From: Rheinheimera aquimaris
GTDB lineage: Bacteria > Pseudomonadota > Gammaproteobacteria > Enterobacterales > Alteromonadaceae
DNA: 64,000 bases
NCBI RefSeq assembly: GCF_020531985.1
Contig: NZ_JAJAVQ010000001.1
Span: 992,001-1,056,000 of the forward strand
Direction: 5' to 3'
The translations under genes and the position numbers were made by a program. Below the pieces are notes generated by a model. It had not been told where the DNA came from and made no database searches. It was given only the letters and a program-made list of their open reading frames with translations. Below, piece after piece: positions 25,262 to 33,979 of this stretch. Every line of letters begins with the position of its first letter. Position 1 is the first letter of the stretch.

Positions 25262-26458
25262 TTAGCCTTTCAGTACTGCGGCTACCGACCTGGCAAAGTA
25301 ATCAATATTGCTATGGTTTAGGCCGGCAATGCTGACACGGCTTGAATCAACCATATAAATACTAAACTCGTTGCGCAGACGGGCGATTTGTTCTTTATTG
25401 ATACCGAGGAAGCTGAACATACCGTGTTGACGCGTGATGAAGCTGAAATCCTGCGTCACGCCTTCGCCAGCCAGTTTATCAATAATCAGCTGACGGTAGT
25501 TGTTGATACGATTACGCATTTCGGCAAGTTCCTGGTGCCATAACGCAGTAAGCTCTGCGCTATCGAGAATGTTGGCAACGATAATCGCACCGTGAGCCGG
25601 TGGCATTGAATAAATGCTACGTACCACGCTTAACAGATTGACCCGGGCGATATCGCTGATTTTACTGTCAGCTGAAACCACAGACACAGCACCAATACGC
25701 TCACGGTATAAGCCAAAGTTCTTTGAACAAGAGCTACATAACAGCATCTCGTCAACAGTATCAGCCAAATAACGCAAGCCCCTGGCATCCTCATCCAGCC
25801 CGCTGCCGAACCCTTGATACGCCATATCGACCAGTGGTGTGAAACCGCGCTCTTTTGCCAGCTGAGCAAAACGCTGCCACTGGGCAAAGGTTAAATCCAT
25901 GCCGCTTGGGTTATGGCAGCAGGCGTGCACTAATACCACATCACCTGCAGGTACTGTTGCCAAATCAGCAAACATGCCCTCTTCATTCAGGCCTTTGGTA
26001 CTGTAATCGTAGTAAGTGTACTCTTTAACATTCAGGCCAGCAGCTTTGAACATTGAAATATGGTTAGCCCAGGTTGGGCTGGTTACCCAAATAGTCGCAT
26101 TAGGGTTAGCTTTTTTAATAAACTCTGCTGCTACGCGCAGCGCACCAGTACCACCCGGGGTATGCGCAGTCGTAACGCGGTTTGCCAGCAGTACTTTGTG
26201 GCCCTGACCAAACGCCAGCTTCTCGATATGGCTGTTGAAACCCAGATCGCCCGCCATACCAATATAGGTTTTACTGTCTTCATTTTTCAGCCGCAGCGCT
26301 TCAGCTTCTTTCACGCATTTCAATACTGCAGTGTGGCCTTGCTCATCTTTATAAACACCAACACCGAGATCGACCTTGTTTGGGTTAGGATCTTCTTTGT
26401 ACGCCGCCATTAGGCCTAAGATCGGATCTGTGGCCACCGGTTGTAACTGAGCAAACAT
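25262..26458 (-). CDS. tyrB: Aromatic/aspartate aminotransferase (class I, PLP)
   Basis: 398-residue PLP aminotransferase of the AspC/TyrB group, exchanging amino groups between 2-oxoglutarate and aspartate or aromatic amino acids. PLP-site features are TPGGTGALR near 106, the HACCHNPSG block with Asn near 183, DMAYQGFGSG near 213 with Asp and Tyr ligands, CSSCSKNFGLYRER near 242 (Schiff-base Lys in SKNFG), and a closing SSRVSIAGLN with the substrate-binding Arg. TyrB and AspC are hard to separate by eye, so the symbol is tentative. It follows the GAF gene by 38 bases and may be cotranscribed. Confidence 0.88.
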   Translation of the reverse strand: MFAQLQPVATDPILGLMAAYKEDPNPNKVDLGVGVYKDEQGHTAVLKCVKEAEALRLKNEDSKTYIGMAGDLGFNSHIEKLAFGQGHKVLLANRVTTAHTPGGTGALRVAAEFIKKANPNATIWVTSPTWANHISMFKAAGLNVKEYTYYDYSTKGLNEEGMFADLATVPAGDVVLVHACCHNPSGMDLTFAQWQRFAQLAKERGFTPLVDMAYQGFGSGLDEDARGLRYLADTVDEMLLCSSCSKNFGLYRERIGAVSVVSADSKISDIARVNLLSVVRSIYSMPPAHGAIIVANILDSAELTALWHQELAEMRNRINNYRQLIIDKLAGEGVTQDFSFITRQHGMFSFLGINKEQIARLRNEFSIYMVDSSRVSIAGLNHSNIDYFARSVAAVLKG

Positions 26459-26496
26459 AGTGTTCTACCTGATTAAAGTTGCATGAAAAACTGCGC

Positions 26497-27189
26497 TTAA
26501 GGCAAATAAGCCGGTATGGTTAAACATACCGCTACCAACAATGCCATCGCATCAGCAGTAAAAACGTTCTTATTAAAATCTTCCGCATCGACAATGCCGA
26601 TTATTTTGCCTGATTGATTATACAGAGGCAAACACGCTTCAGCCTGTACCTTGGGATCGCAGGTGTAATATTCGCCACCAGTCCCCAGATAAGCGGCAAC
26701 ATCATTAATGACTTTAGCTTTGCCGGTTAAACCAACGGTACTGTTATTACTGATTTTGGCAAACTCGCTGTTCAGCGGGAACTCGGCGCGTGATGCAGCA
26801 CCGTAATATGCCAGTTTAACTAATACCGGTTCACCCGCCACATTGCTGCGCGCCTGATAAATACCAAACCAGTCAAGCGCAGAGTGCTGCTGATAATATG
26901 CTGCTACAGCGCTAAGCTTTTGCAGCGCTTTCTCGTTCTCAGCTGTCTGCCCGCCCAGTATCGCGCTCAGATCATAAGGCTCATCAGCTAACTGACCAAA
27001 CAACGAGCAAGCGCCACCTTCGCCGAGTTCAGGTACCTGGTATTGCCACTTTATCTCTGGTACTGGCTCAGTGGCGATAAACTGCTGCAGTTGCACCTGG
27101 AACTGCGAAACTTTGGCGCTGATATCACCAAACTGCAGTACTAAACCAGAGTGATGAAGATAATCGGACACCGACAACGTAACAGACAT
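26497..27189 (-). CDS. GAF domain protein related to free-methionine-R-sulfoxide reductase
   Basis: 230 residues. The C-terminal half (about 85-225) is a GAF fold resembling fRMsr (E. coli YebR): DWFGIYQARS, the strand-helix VGLTGKAKVINDVAAYL, then TCDPKVQAEACLPLY and IIGIVDAEDF. The Cys in TCDP matches the catalytic Cys118 of YebR, but the region that holds Cys84 and Cys94 in YebR has no Cys here. The N-terminal 80 residues are extra and unrecognised. It may therefore be a sensor or an altered reductase. It is divergent from yciH and upstream of the aminotransferase. Confidence 0.75.
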   Translation of the reverse strand: MSVTLSVSDYLHHSGLVLQFGDISAKVSQFQVQLQQFIATEPVPEIKWQYQVPELGEGGACSLFGQLADEPYDLSAILGGQTAENEKALQKLSAVAAYYQQHSALDWFGIYQARSNVAGEPVLVKLAYYGAASRAEFPLNSEFAKISNNSTVGLTGKAKVINDVAAYLGTGGEYYTCDPKVQAEACLPLYNQSGKIIGIVDAEDFNKNVFTADAMALLVAVCLTIPAYLP

Positions 27190-27344
27190 TTATATAGCCA
27201 TCCAGATTTCTAAAATTGAGCAGCATTCTATCAGAAGCTGTTAAAAAACCAAGCCAGAGCAGCATCAGAAACAGAAATTGTTGCCGCAGCAGCACTGGAT
27301 GTTTAAGCTGACAACATTGTAAAGCAAGCACTACTGATATAGTT

Positions 27345-27740
27345 ATGGCATCAAACAAAATTTCACTGGCCGACTGGCAGGCAAAAATGAACCCGGGCGC
27401 CAGCAAGGCAGCACCAACTGGCGACAATCTGGTTTACAGCACTGAATCTGGCCGTATAGACAATAAACCGCAGGTGAAAGCCGTTGCTGAAGCTTACGCC
27501 GACGGCGCTGTACGTATTCGGCGCGAAACCAAAGGGCGCGGCGGTAAGGCCGTGCTGACAATCAGCGGTATTGCCAAACCCAACGACGAGTTAGCCGCGC
27601 TGGCCGCCAAGCTGAAAAAGAAATGTGCCTGCGGCGGTGCAGTAAAGGATGGCGTAATTGAAATACAGGGGGATAAACGCGAGCTGGTAGAGCAGTTGCT
27701 GCAAGCCGAGGGTTATAAAACTAAATGGGCCGGTGGCTAA
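27345..27740 (+). CDS. yciH: YciH/SUI1-family translation factor
   Basis: Bacterial homologue of eukaryotic eIF1 (SUI1 fold); in E. coli YciH affects start-codon fidelity and inhibits initiation under stress. 131 residues; the SUI1 core (about 55-131) shows VRIRRETKGRGGKAVLTISG, then LAALAAKLKKKCACGG and VKDGVIEIQGD. The N-terminal 50 residues are a longer linker than in E. coli. The Shine-Dalgarno is weak. It is divergent from the GAF gene. Confidence 0.92.
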   Translation: MASNKISLADWQAKMNPGASKAAPTGDNLVYSTESGRIDNKPQVKAVAEAYADGAVRIRRETKGRGGKAVLTISGIAKPNDELAALAAKLKKKCACGGAVKDGVIEIQGDKRELVEQLLQAEGYKTKWAGG

Positions 27741-27787
27741 TTAGCTTCACCACCGGTAGTAACACATCGAGCTGCTGCATTTGAAAT

Positions 27788-29470
27788 TCAGTTTGCGGAC
27801 TCACGATTATACGGCTTGCCAAAAACCCCGTTAAAGAAGCTTTGTTTTAACCAGTAAGGCCGCTGCTCAGTGTTAGCAATATCCAGTGCAATATTGTAAT
27901 TAATATTGGCAAACACAGCGCCAGCATCGTAACGGATAGCACCGTAATCCTTAATCAGGCTGGGAATATCATCCGATGGTTTATGGTAATGTTTGGCAAA
28001 AAAGCTGCCCCAGATTTTACCGCCGTCCTGCGCTGGGTCCTGCGACTTAAAGCCGGTCATTAAAAACACCGCCGGCACGCCTTTTTTCACCAACGTATAG
28101 TGGTCTGAGCGGGTAAAAATAGCCTGCTCCGGCATTGGATCCGGGCTTAGTGCTATGCCTTCTTTTGCTGCTGCGCGCTCTACCACTTTGCCAAGTGACG
28201 AATGATTAGCACCAAAAGCAACCATATCAGCAAACGGATACAACAGTACCGGCATATCCAGATTCACGTTAGCGACCAGCTTCTCGATTGGCTTTGTTGG
28301 GTTGTTAGCGAAATAATCTGCGCCCAGCAGGCCCTTTTCTTCCCCTGTTACCACCACAAATAAAATAGAACGCTTTGGTGCCTGTGGTAACTGGCTGAAT
28401 AGCCGTGCAGTCTCGAGTAAAATCGACACACCGGCAGCGTTATCCATAGCGCCGTTGTTAATCTTATCGTCGGTACGTAAATCATTGGCCAGGCCGATGT
28501 GATCAGAGTGCGCCGTGATCACCACGTACTCGTCTTTCAACACCGGATCAGAGCCCGGCAGCATGGCAATAACATTAGGGCTGGAAATTTGCTCGTGTGT
28601 TGAGCGCCGGCTTAGCGATGCGGTTACGCCCAGTTCAAACCCGGCAGGGTTCTGTTTATTCTCCAGTTGGGTAAAGATATCCGCCAGCGAGTGCTCAGCC
28701 TTAGTAAACAGGGCAGCTGCAGCATCAGGGTGCACATAAGCACCGGCTTTTAAATCGGGGTAACTGTCTGCCGGTGTGCCGTCTGCCTGCAGCCACTCCA
28801 TGCTAGGGGCATTTAAATACAATAAGCTGGTGGCGTACGGCCGCGTTTTTTCCTGTTTAGGTGTGTGTATGGTGATAATTCCTACAGCGCCACGTTCAGC
28901 GGCCAGTTTGGTTTTCAGGCTGTTTAAGTGCGCCGCTTCTTCACTTGGCAGGCTATCTGGCCGGCCTGCCAGCAACACCACTATTTTGCCTTTCACATCC
29001 AGGCCAGCATAATCATCCAGCGCAAACTCTTTTGATACCAAACCATAACCGGCAAACACCAGCGGCGCGGTAACATCTGTTTGCGGGTATTGCATGCTTG
29101 GGCCGGTAAAGAACGCTTTCGGGTAACTGAGTTCAGTGTCTTTACCATCAACATGCAGCGTAAAACTGGCGCTATCCTGTGCTAAACGCGCTTTGCGCAG
29201 CGGCACGCGCTGAAAGTAACTGCCGTTTTCACCCGCTGGCAACAAACCTAATGCCTGTAACTGCGTTGCTATATATAACGACGCAATTTCATGCTCTTTA
29301 CTGCCGGTTTCACGGCCAGCTAACTCGTCTGAGGCCAGAAACTGCATATGAGCTTCTATGGCTTTAGCACTGGCTGCAGGCTGCACAGCAGCCGATTTTG
29401 GCGCAGTACTGCTGACGCAACCGGTAACGGCACTGAATGCCAGTGCCGCAACGATCAGTTTGAATTTCAT
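27788..29470 (-). CDS. M28-family zinc aminopeptidase lipoprotein
   Basis: 560-residue envelope lipoprotein, signal ending VTGC (Cys18). The M28 catalytic domain keeps its two-zinc ligands: TAHSDHIG, NGAMDNAAG, TGEEKG (the catalytic Glu and a zinc Glu), an Asp in NVNLDMP, and a late His in HYHKPSDD. A protease-associated (PA) insert precedes it (about 130-250, FAGYGLVSKEF and GKIVVLLAGRP). Likely a periplasmic or outer-membrane aminopeptidase, role nutritional. It ends a same-strand run of four genes with the two amidohydrolases and the GGDEF/EAL gene. Confidence 0.92.
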   Translation of the reverse strand: MKFKLIVAALAFSAVTGCVSSTAPKSAAVQPAASAKAIEAHMQFLASDELAGRETGSKEHEIASLYIATQLQALGLLPAGENGSYFQRVPLRKARLAQDSASFTLHVDGKDTELSYPKAFFTGPSMQYPQTDVTAPLVFAGYGLVSKEFALDDYAGLDVKGKIVVLLAGRPDSLPSEEAAHLNSLKTKLAAERGAVGIITIHTPKQEKTRPYATSLLYLNAPSMEWLQADGTPADSYPDLKAGAYVHPDAAAALFTKAEHSLADIFTQLENKQNPAGFELGVTASLSRRSTHEQISSPNVIAMLPGSDPVLKDEYVVITAHSDHIGLANDLRTDDKINNGAMDNAAGVSILLETARLFSQLPQAPKRSILFVVVTGEEKGLLGADYFANNPTKPIEKLVANVNLDMPVLLYPFADMVAFGANHSSLGKVVERAAAKEGIALSPDPMPEQAIFTRSDHYTLVKKGVPAVFLMTGFKSQDPAQDGGKIWGSFFAKHYHKPSDDIPSLIKDYGAIRYDAGAVFANINYNIALDIANTEQRPYWLKQSFFNGVFGKPYNRESAN

Positions 29471-29534
29471 CTTATTTCCTTAAAACAGCAGTGCCAGCAA
29501 AGGCTGGCACTGACATTACTTATCCGGTGACATA

Positions 29535-30839
29535 TCAGTTGATACGCTGCCGGTACTTATCATGCAATTGCTTATGACGATTGTTCAGATCTACCGCCCT
29601 GCCATCTATCCACAAATGAGTAACCTTGTGGCCCAGATAATCAAAAATATCGCCGTCTGATACAACCAGGCTGGCCGCTTTGCCTACCTCAATACTGCCA
29701 ATTGTATCGGCAACACCGGCAATTTGCGCAGCATTAATGGTAACAGAACGTAACGCCTGCTCCGGGGTTAAGCCGTAACTAATCGCCTGCCCTGCAGCAA
29801 ACACCAGGTTTCGCGTATCCCAGTAGCCATCCAATGACAAGGCATACTGTACACCTGCATCCTGCAATACTTTAGGGGTAATAAACGCCTGACGGAAATT
29901 TTCATCTACCCTGGTTGGCAAGCCATAAGGCGCGGTATAAATCACCGCAACCTTAGCAGCAGCCAGCTCATCTGCCATGCGCCAGCTATCACGGCCACCG
30001 ACAATTGTCAGTTTCAGACCATACTGCTTAGCCAGCAACATAGCCTGGCGAATTTGCCGCTCATCATCAGCATGCACAAACAGTGGCCGCTCACCTTTAA
30101 ACACCGGCAACATCTGGTGCCAGCGCGAATCGACACCGTGGTTTAACCCGGCTTGCTCGGCGTCATAATAAGCTTTAGCATCTTTAAAATGTTGCTGCAG
30201 CGCTTCAAGCTGTTCTGCATTAGCTTTACGCACCTCATCAGCCGGTTTAGGGTTCCAGCGCGAGCCCAGCGTACTGGCATTAGGCCAACGCACGTGCAGG
30301 CCGGTAGCGTCAGCCACTACTGCATCCTGGTAATTCCAGGCATCCAGCTGCATCAGACTGGATTGCCCCATCAGCATGCTTCCAGACGGATACACCATGG
30401 CATAAGCAAAACCATTGCTGCGGATAGTGGGTATCACCTCAGAGTCAGCGTTGTAAGCGACTTTAGCCCTGATGTCAGGGTTGGTCTGGGTAACCTCGGT
30501 AGAGTCATCGGTTGAACGCACGGCTTCAATCTCGATTAAGCCTAACTGGTTAGCCAGTGCAATTAACCCGGGGTACAGGTGTTTGCCGTCAAGCGCCATT
30601 ACTGTTGCACCTTCTGGTGCAGCTAAATCTGTGCCGATCGCCGCAATCTTGCCATCTGCAATCAAAACATCAGTGTCGGTGCTAACGCCCGATGTGACAC
30701 TGTGTACTGTAAGGCCAGTCAGCAGCACCGGAGTGGCAGCTGCTTTGCCCGGCACTATATCATGAGCCAGTACCTGGCCTGCAGCCAGGCTGCCAGTCAG
30801 CGCAACAAACAAACTTAAACAGGTTTTAGATAGTTTCAT
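29535..30839 (-). CDS. Secreted amidohydrolase-family protein with degenerate metal site
   Basis: 434 residues from the ATG at 30839 (AAGGAG seven bases upstream), with a Sec signal ending VLAHD. The urease-like beta frame is present (LLTGLTVHSV, DVLIADGKIAAIG, LYPGLI) and the end reads GKAASLVVSDGDIFDYLG, as in imidazolonepropionase-like amidohydrolases. The metal-binding HxH after PGLI is missing (it reads ALAN), the later His and catalytic Asp positions are not evident, and one His survives in LFVHADDE. It therefore probably lacks normal hydrolase activity, and may partner the larger enzyme upstream, from which it is separated by 11 bases. Confidence 0.85.
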   Translation of the reverse strand: MKLSKTCLSLFVALTGSLAAGQVLAHDIVPGKAAATPVLLTGLTVHSVTSGVSTDTDVLIADGKIAAIGTDLAAPEGATVMALDGKHLYPGLIALANQLGLIEIEAVRSTDDSTEVTQTNPDIRAKVAYNADSEVIPTIRSNGFAYAMVYPSGSMLMGQSSLMQLDAWNYQDAVVADATGLHVRWPNASTLGSRWNPKPADEVRKANAEQLEALQQHFKDAKAYYDAEQAGLNHGVDSRWHQMLPVFKGERPLFVHADDERQIRQAMLLAKQYGLKLTIVGGRDSWRMADELAAAKVAVIYTAPYGLPTRVDENFRQAFITPKVLQDAGVQYALSLDGYWDTRNLVFAAGQAISYGLTPEQALRSVTINAAQIAGVADTIGSIEVGKAASLVVSDGDIFDYLGHKVTHLWIDGRAVDLNNRHKQLHDKYRQRIN

Positions 30840-30850
30840 GCTGTTGCTCC

Positions 30851-33800
30851 TTAATGTGAATGGCCGTGAAGGTGTAAATGGTTGCTGATTTGCCACCAAT
30901 CGCCCTGATCTTCACAGTGCCACTCGGGCTCATCCTGCTTGTAGCCATCTTTATCACCGGCTTTAGCGTCGTCATCTGCCATCAGCACTTTTTGAATTAA
31001 TGCCGCTCTTTCAGCTTCAAGCTGCTGCTGCAATTGCTTATCGGTGTCGATATCAAAATACTTGGTACCGCCAATCCAGGTTTGTTGCGCCTGGCTGTAC
31101 ACCGATAACGGGTTGGTATTCCACAGCACAAAATCGGCCTGCTTACCCACTTTGATTGACCCGGTCACGCTATCTATTTTCAGCTGTTTAGCCGGGTTAA
31201 TGGTGACCATTTTCAGTGCATCATGCTGGCTCATACCGCAGTACATGACCGATTTTGCCGCTTCCTGATTCAGCCTGCGCTGCAAGCCGGCGTCATCCGA
31301 GTTAATACTGACCAACATACCTTGCTCTGCCATCAGGCAGGCGTTGGTCGGTATGGCGTCCTGTACTTCCATTTTGTATGCCCACCAGTCAGCAAAAGTC
31401 GAGGCACTGGCACCATGCGCCAGCATTTCTTTTGATGTTTTATAGCCCTCAAGAATGTGGGTAAAGGTGGTAATGTTAAAACCCATTTCATCTGCCAGTT
31501 CAATCAGCATCAGAATTTCAGAAGCAACGTAAGAGTGCGTGTGAATAAAGCGCTGTTTATCCAGAATTTCAACCAGTGCCTGCAGGCGATAATCAATGCG
31601 TGGCGGTGCAACATCTTCACGCTGACGCTTTGACAGCTTGTTATAGGCTGCTAATTTGGTTTTATACTCTTTTGCCGCCTGAAAGGCGTCACGGATAGTG
31701 GTTTCAACACCAATACGGGTTTGCGGATAACGTGACGTAAACGCATCGCCCCAGTTAGATTGCTTAACGTTTTCACCTAACGCAAACTTTATGCTTGGCG
31801 GTGCCGACTTCATTTTTAAGCCTTCGGCTGTCTCGCCCCAGCGGAACTGAATAACCTGAGCCTGGCCGCCAATAGGATTGGCACTGCCATGCAGCAACTG
31901 CGCTGTGGTGGTACCACCTGCCAGGCCGCGATACAGATTAATATCCTCAGGGTTAATCACATCGCCAATCCGTACTTCAGATGTTACCGCCGCAGTACCT
32001 TCGTTGACGCCGGCTTCAATAGCGACATGCGAGTGCTCATCGATAATGCCGGGGGTTAAATGCATCCCCGTTGCGTCAATTACCGCAAAACCTGATGGTG
32101 TGCTAAGGTTTTTGCCAATTTTGTCAAACTTACCGTTACGGACAATCACATCGGTCTGCTCCAGTATGCCGTCTTGCTCAGCAGTCCAGACCGTTGCATT
32201 TTTAATATGCACATTCTGCTGTTTAGCCAGCTCAGGCAAGCCATAGGCCCGGTTAGGGAAAGTCATTTTTGACAGCATAGTACCAGCTGTACTCTGTGGC
32301 TTTTTCGCTTGCTGAGATTTGCTCTGTCCGGCAGTTTGCCGTTTGGCACTGACGCTTTCAGCGCGGGTCGCAATTTGCCACTTACCCGTTAATACGTTGT
32401 CAGTTAAGCGACCACTAAACTGGGCAACCTGCGCACTACCGGTTAAGGTTTTTAACGCCAGATTAAACTGCAGTTGCTGCTGCTGAGCTTTCACATCGGT
32501 TAGTTTCACTGCTTCGGCATCAACTGCTGTAGCGGTGCCGGATAATTTATCTCCTGCTCCAGTCAGATTTACCGTAATAGCTTTACCGGCGACTGTCAGC
32601 TGGTAATCGCCGGCAAACTCAACCGGATTAACGGTTTCAACATTATGCTGCTGACCGCGGATCCAGGTAGCCACTATGTTGCCGTCAGCAAACAAATCAC
32701 CGTCTGCCAGTACGATATCGGCCTGATAGCCCGGTGCAATTTTACCCAACCGATCTGCAACACCGGCCAAACGTGCCGGCTCTGTGGTCAGTGCCGCCAG
32801 CGCTTTGTCTGTCGTTAAGCCCTGTTTTACCGCCTTACGCAGATTAGGCCAGAACTGTTTTAACTCTTTTAAGCGGTAAGTTGTCAGTGCAAAAGGCACG
32901 CCCGCCTGCGCCAGTGCTGCAGCATTGGCTGGTGCACGCTCCCAGTGACGTAAATCAGCCAGGCTGACATCCAGCTGGTCAGCAACTTGCTCAACTTCAG
33001 GCGCAGCCGGGAAATTCAGTGGTAGGATAAGGCTGCGGCCACTGGCTTTGATATCCGCCAGCCGCACGTATTCGTAGCCGGAACCCACCATAGCCACATT
33101 GTTTAACTTAAACTCATTAAATAACTGATTAGCGCGCAGTAAAGAGCGATCATCGTTGGTTTCAAACACGACGCCGGCTTGTGCAATGTTACTAATGCTT
33201 GCAAGAGCGGCATTGAACTCTACCGGTTCGTTGAAATAGCGCACATCCGTTTTGCCATAGGCATTGTTATACCAATTGGCGTCACTTAAGGTCTGGCGGA
33301 TAAGCGCTATGCTACCCATCAGTGATGAAGGGTAACTTTGTTTTGACGTGCCTTTATCAAAGGCCATAAATTGCGGGCCACTGGCTTTTAACACCAGTTC
33401 ATTTGCCAGGCCATCGCCTAACGAGCTAACAAATGCCTGACCACGAAAGATGCCATCAAAACGGGCCGATTGCGCTGCAGTAAAACCCAGCTTACGCAGT
33501 TGCTCAGCCGCTTTGGCATCTGGTTCAAATTCCGTTACCCAATCTTTTTCGGCGTGAATAGCCGCATTACTGGCGTTGCCACCTTTGCGTTCATTAGTAT
33601 ACACCGGCGCATCGCGATAGCTGCCGCGCTTGGCTTTCTCTGCCGCAGCGATACCATACTGCGTATAGGGGTCAATAAAACCGGGATACAGGGTATAGCG
33701 GCTGGCATCAATCTGCTGGTAGCCCGCCGGTACCGTCACTTTAGTGCCCACAGCACTGATACGACCATCCGCAATCAATACCGTTGCCTTTTCCTGCTTT

Positions 33801-33958
33801 TTACCAGGCTCGGTATAGACGGTTGCACCGGTCAGGGCGACCAGGTTAGGGGTTTTATCAATAATGCCTTGTATCGGTGTGGTCTGATCGGCGTGACTGC
33901 TGCCGGCAAAAGTAGCCAGCAGCGCAGCGCTTAGCAGCGACAAACGCTCTGAGGTCAT
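30851..33958 (-). CDS. Large double amidohydrolase, secreted, with His-rich tail
   Basis: 1035 residues, Sec signal (1-23). Two amidohydrolase modules in tandem. The first (about 40-440) lacks the metal HxH: after YPGFID it reads PYTQYG. The second (about 580-985) keeps it: PGIIDEHSHVAIEAG, then HTHSY, FTHILEG and a late NSDDAG supplying Asp. So only the C-terminal module should bind metal. A short linker domain (about 440-560) joins them. The extreme C-terminus is HLHLHGHSH, a possible metal-gathering tail. It heads the two amidohydrolases and lies 21 bases after the GGDEF/EAL gene. Substrate unknown; a small cyclic amide or dipeptide is a family-based guess. Confidence 0.88.
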   Translation of the reverse strand: MTSERLSLLSAALLATFAGSSHADQTTPIQGIIDKTPNLVALTGATVYTEPGKKQEKATVLIADGRISAVGTKVTVPAGYQQIDASRYTLYPGFIDPYTQYGIAAAEKAKRGSYRDAPVYTNERKGGNASNAAIHAEKDWVTEFEPDAKAAEQLRKLGFTAAQSARFDGIFRGQAFVSSLGDGLANELVLKASGPQFMAFDKGTSKQSYPSSLMGSIALIRQTLSDANWYNNAYGKTDVRYFNEPVEFNAALASISNIAQAGVVFETNDDRSLLRANQLFNEFKLNNVAMVGSGYEYVRLADIKASGRSLILPLNFPAAPEVEQVADQLDVSLADLRHWERAPANAAALAQAGVPFALTTYRLKELKQFWPNLRKAVKQGLTTDKALAALTTEPARLAGVADRLGKIAPGYQADIVLADGDLFADGNIVATWIRGQQHNVETVNPVEFAGDYQLTVAGKAITVNLTGAGDKLSGTATAVDAEAVKLTDVKAQQQQLQFNLALKTLTGSAQVAQFSGRLTDNVLTGKWQIATRAESVSAKRQTAGQSKSQQAKKPQSTAGTMLSKMTFPNRAYGLPELAKQQNVHIKNATVWTAEQDGILEQTDVIVRNGKFDKIGKNLSTPSGFAVIDATGMHLTPGIIDEHSHVAIEAGVNEGTAAVTSEVRIGDVINPEDINLYRGLAGGTTTAQLLHGSANPIGGQAQVIQFRWGETAEGLKMKSAPPSIKFALGENVKQSNWGDAFTSRYPQTRIGVETTIRDAFQAAKEYKTKLAAYNKLSKRQREDVAPPRIDYRLQALVEILDKQRFIHTHSYVASEILMLIELADEMGFNITTFTHILEGYKTSKEMLAHGASASTFADWWAYKMEVQDAIPTNACLMAEQGMLVSINSDDAGLQRRLNQEAAKSVMYCGMSQHDALKMVTINPAKQLKIDSVTGSIKVGKQADFVLWNTNPLSVYSQAQQTWIGGTKYFDIDTDKQLQQQLEAERAALIQKVLMADDDAKAGDKDGYKQDEPEWHCEDQGDWWQISNHLHLHGHSH

Positions 33959-33979
33959 AACATGTTCCTGAATTAAGAA

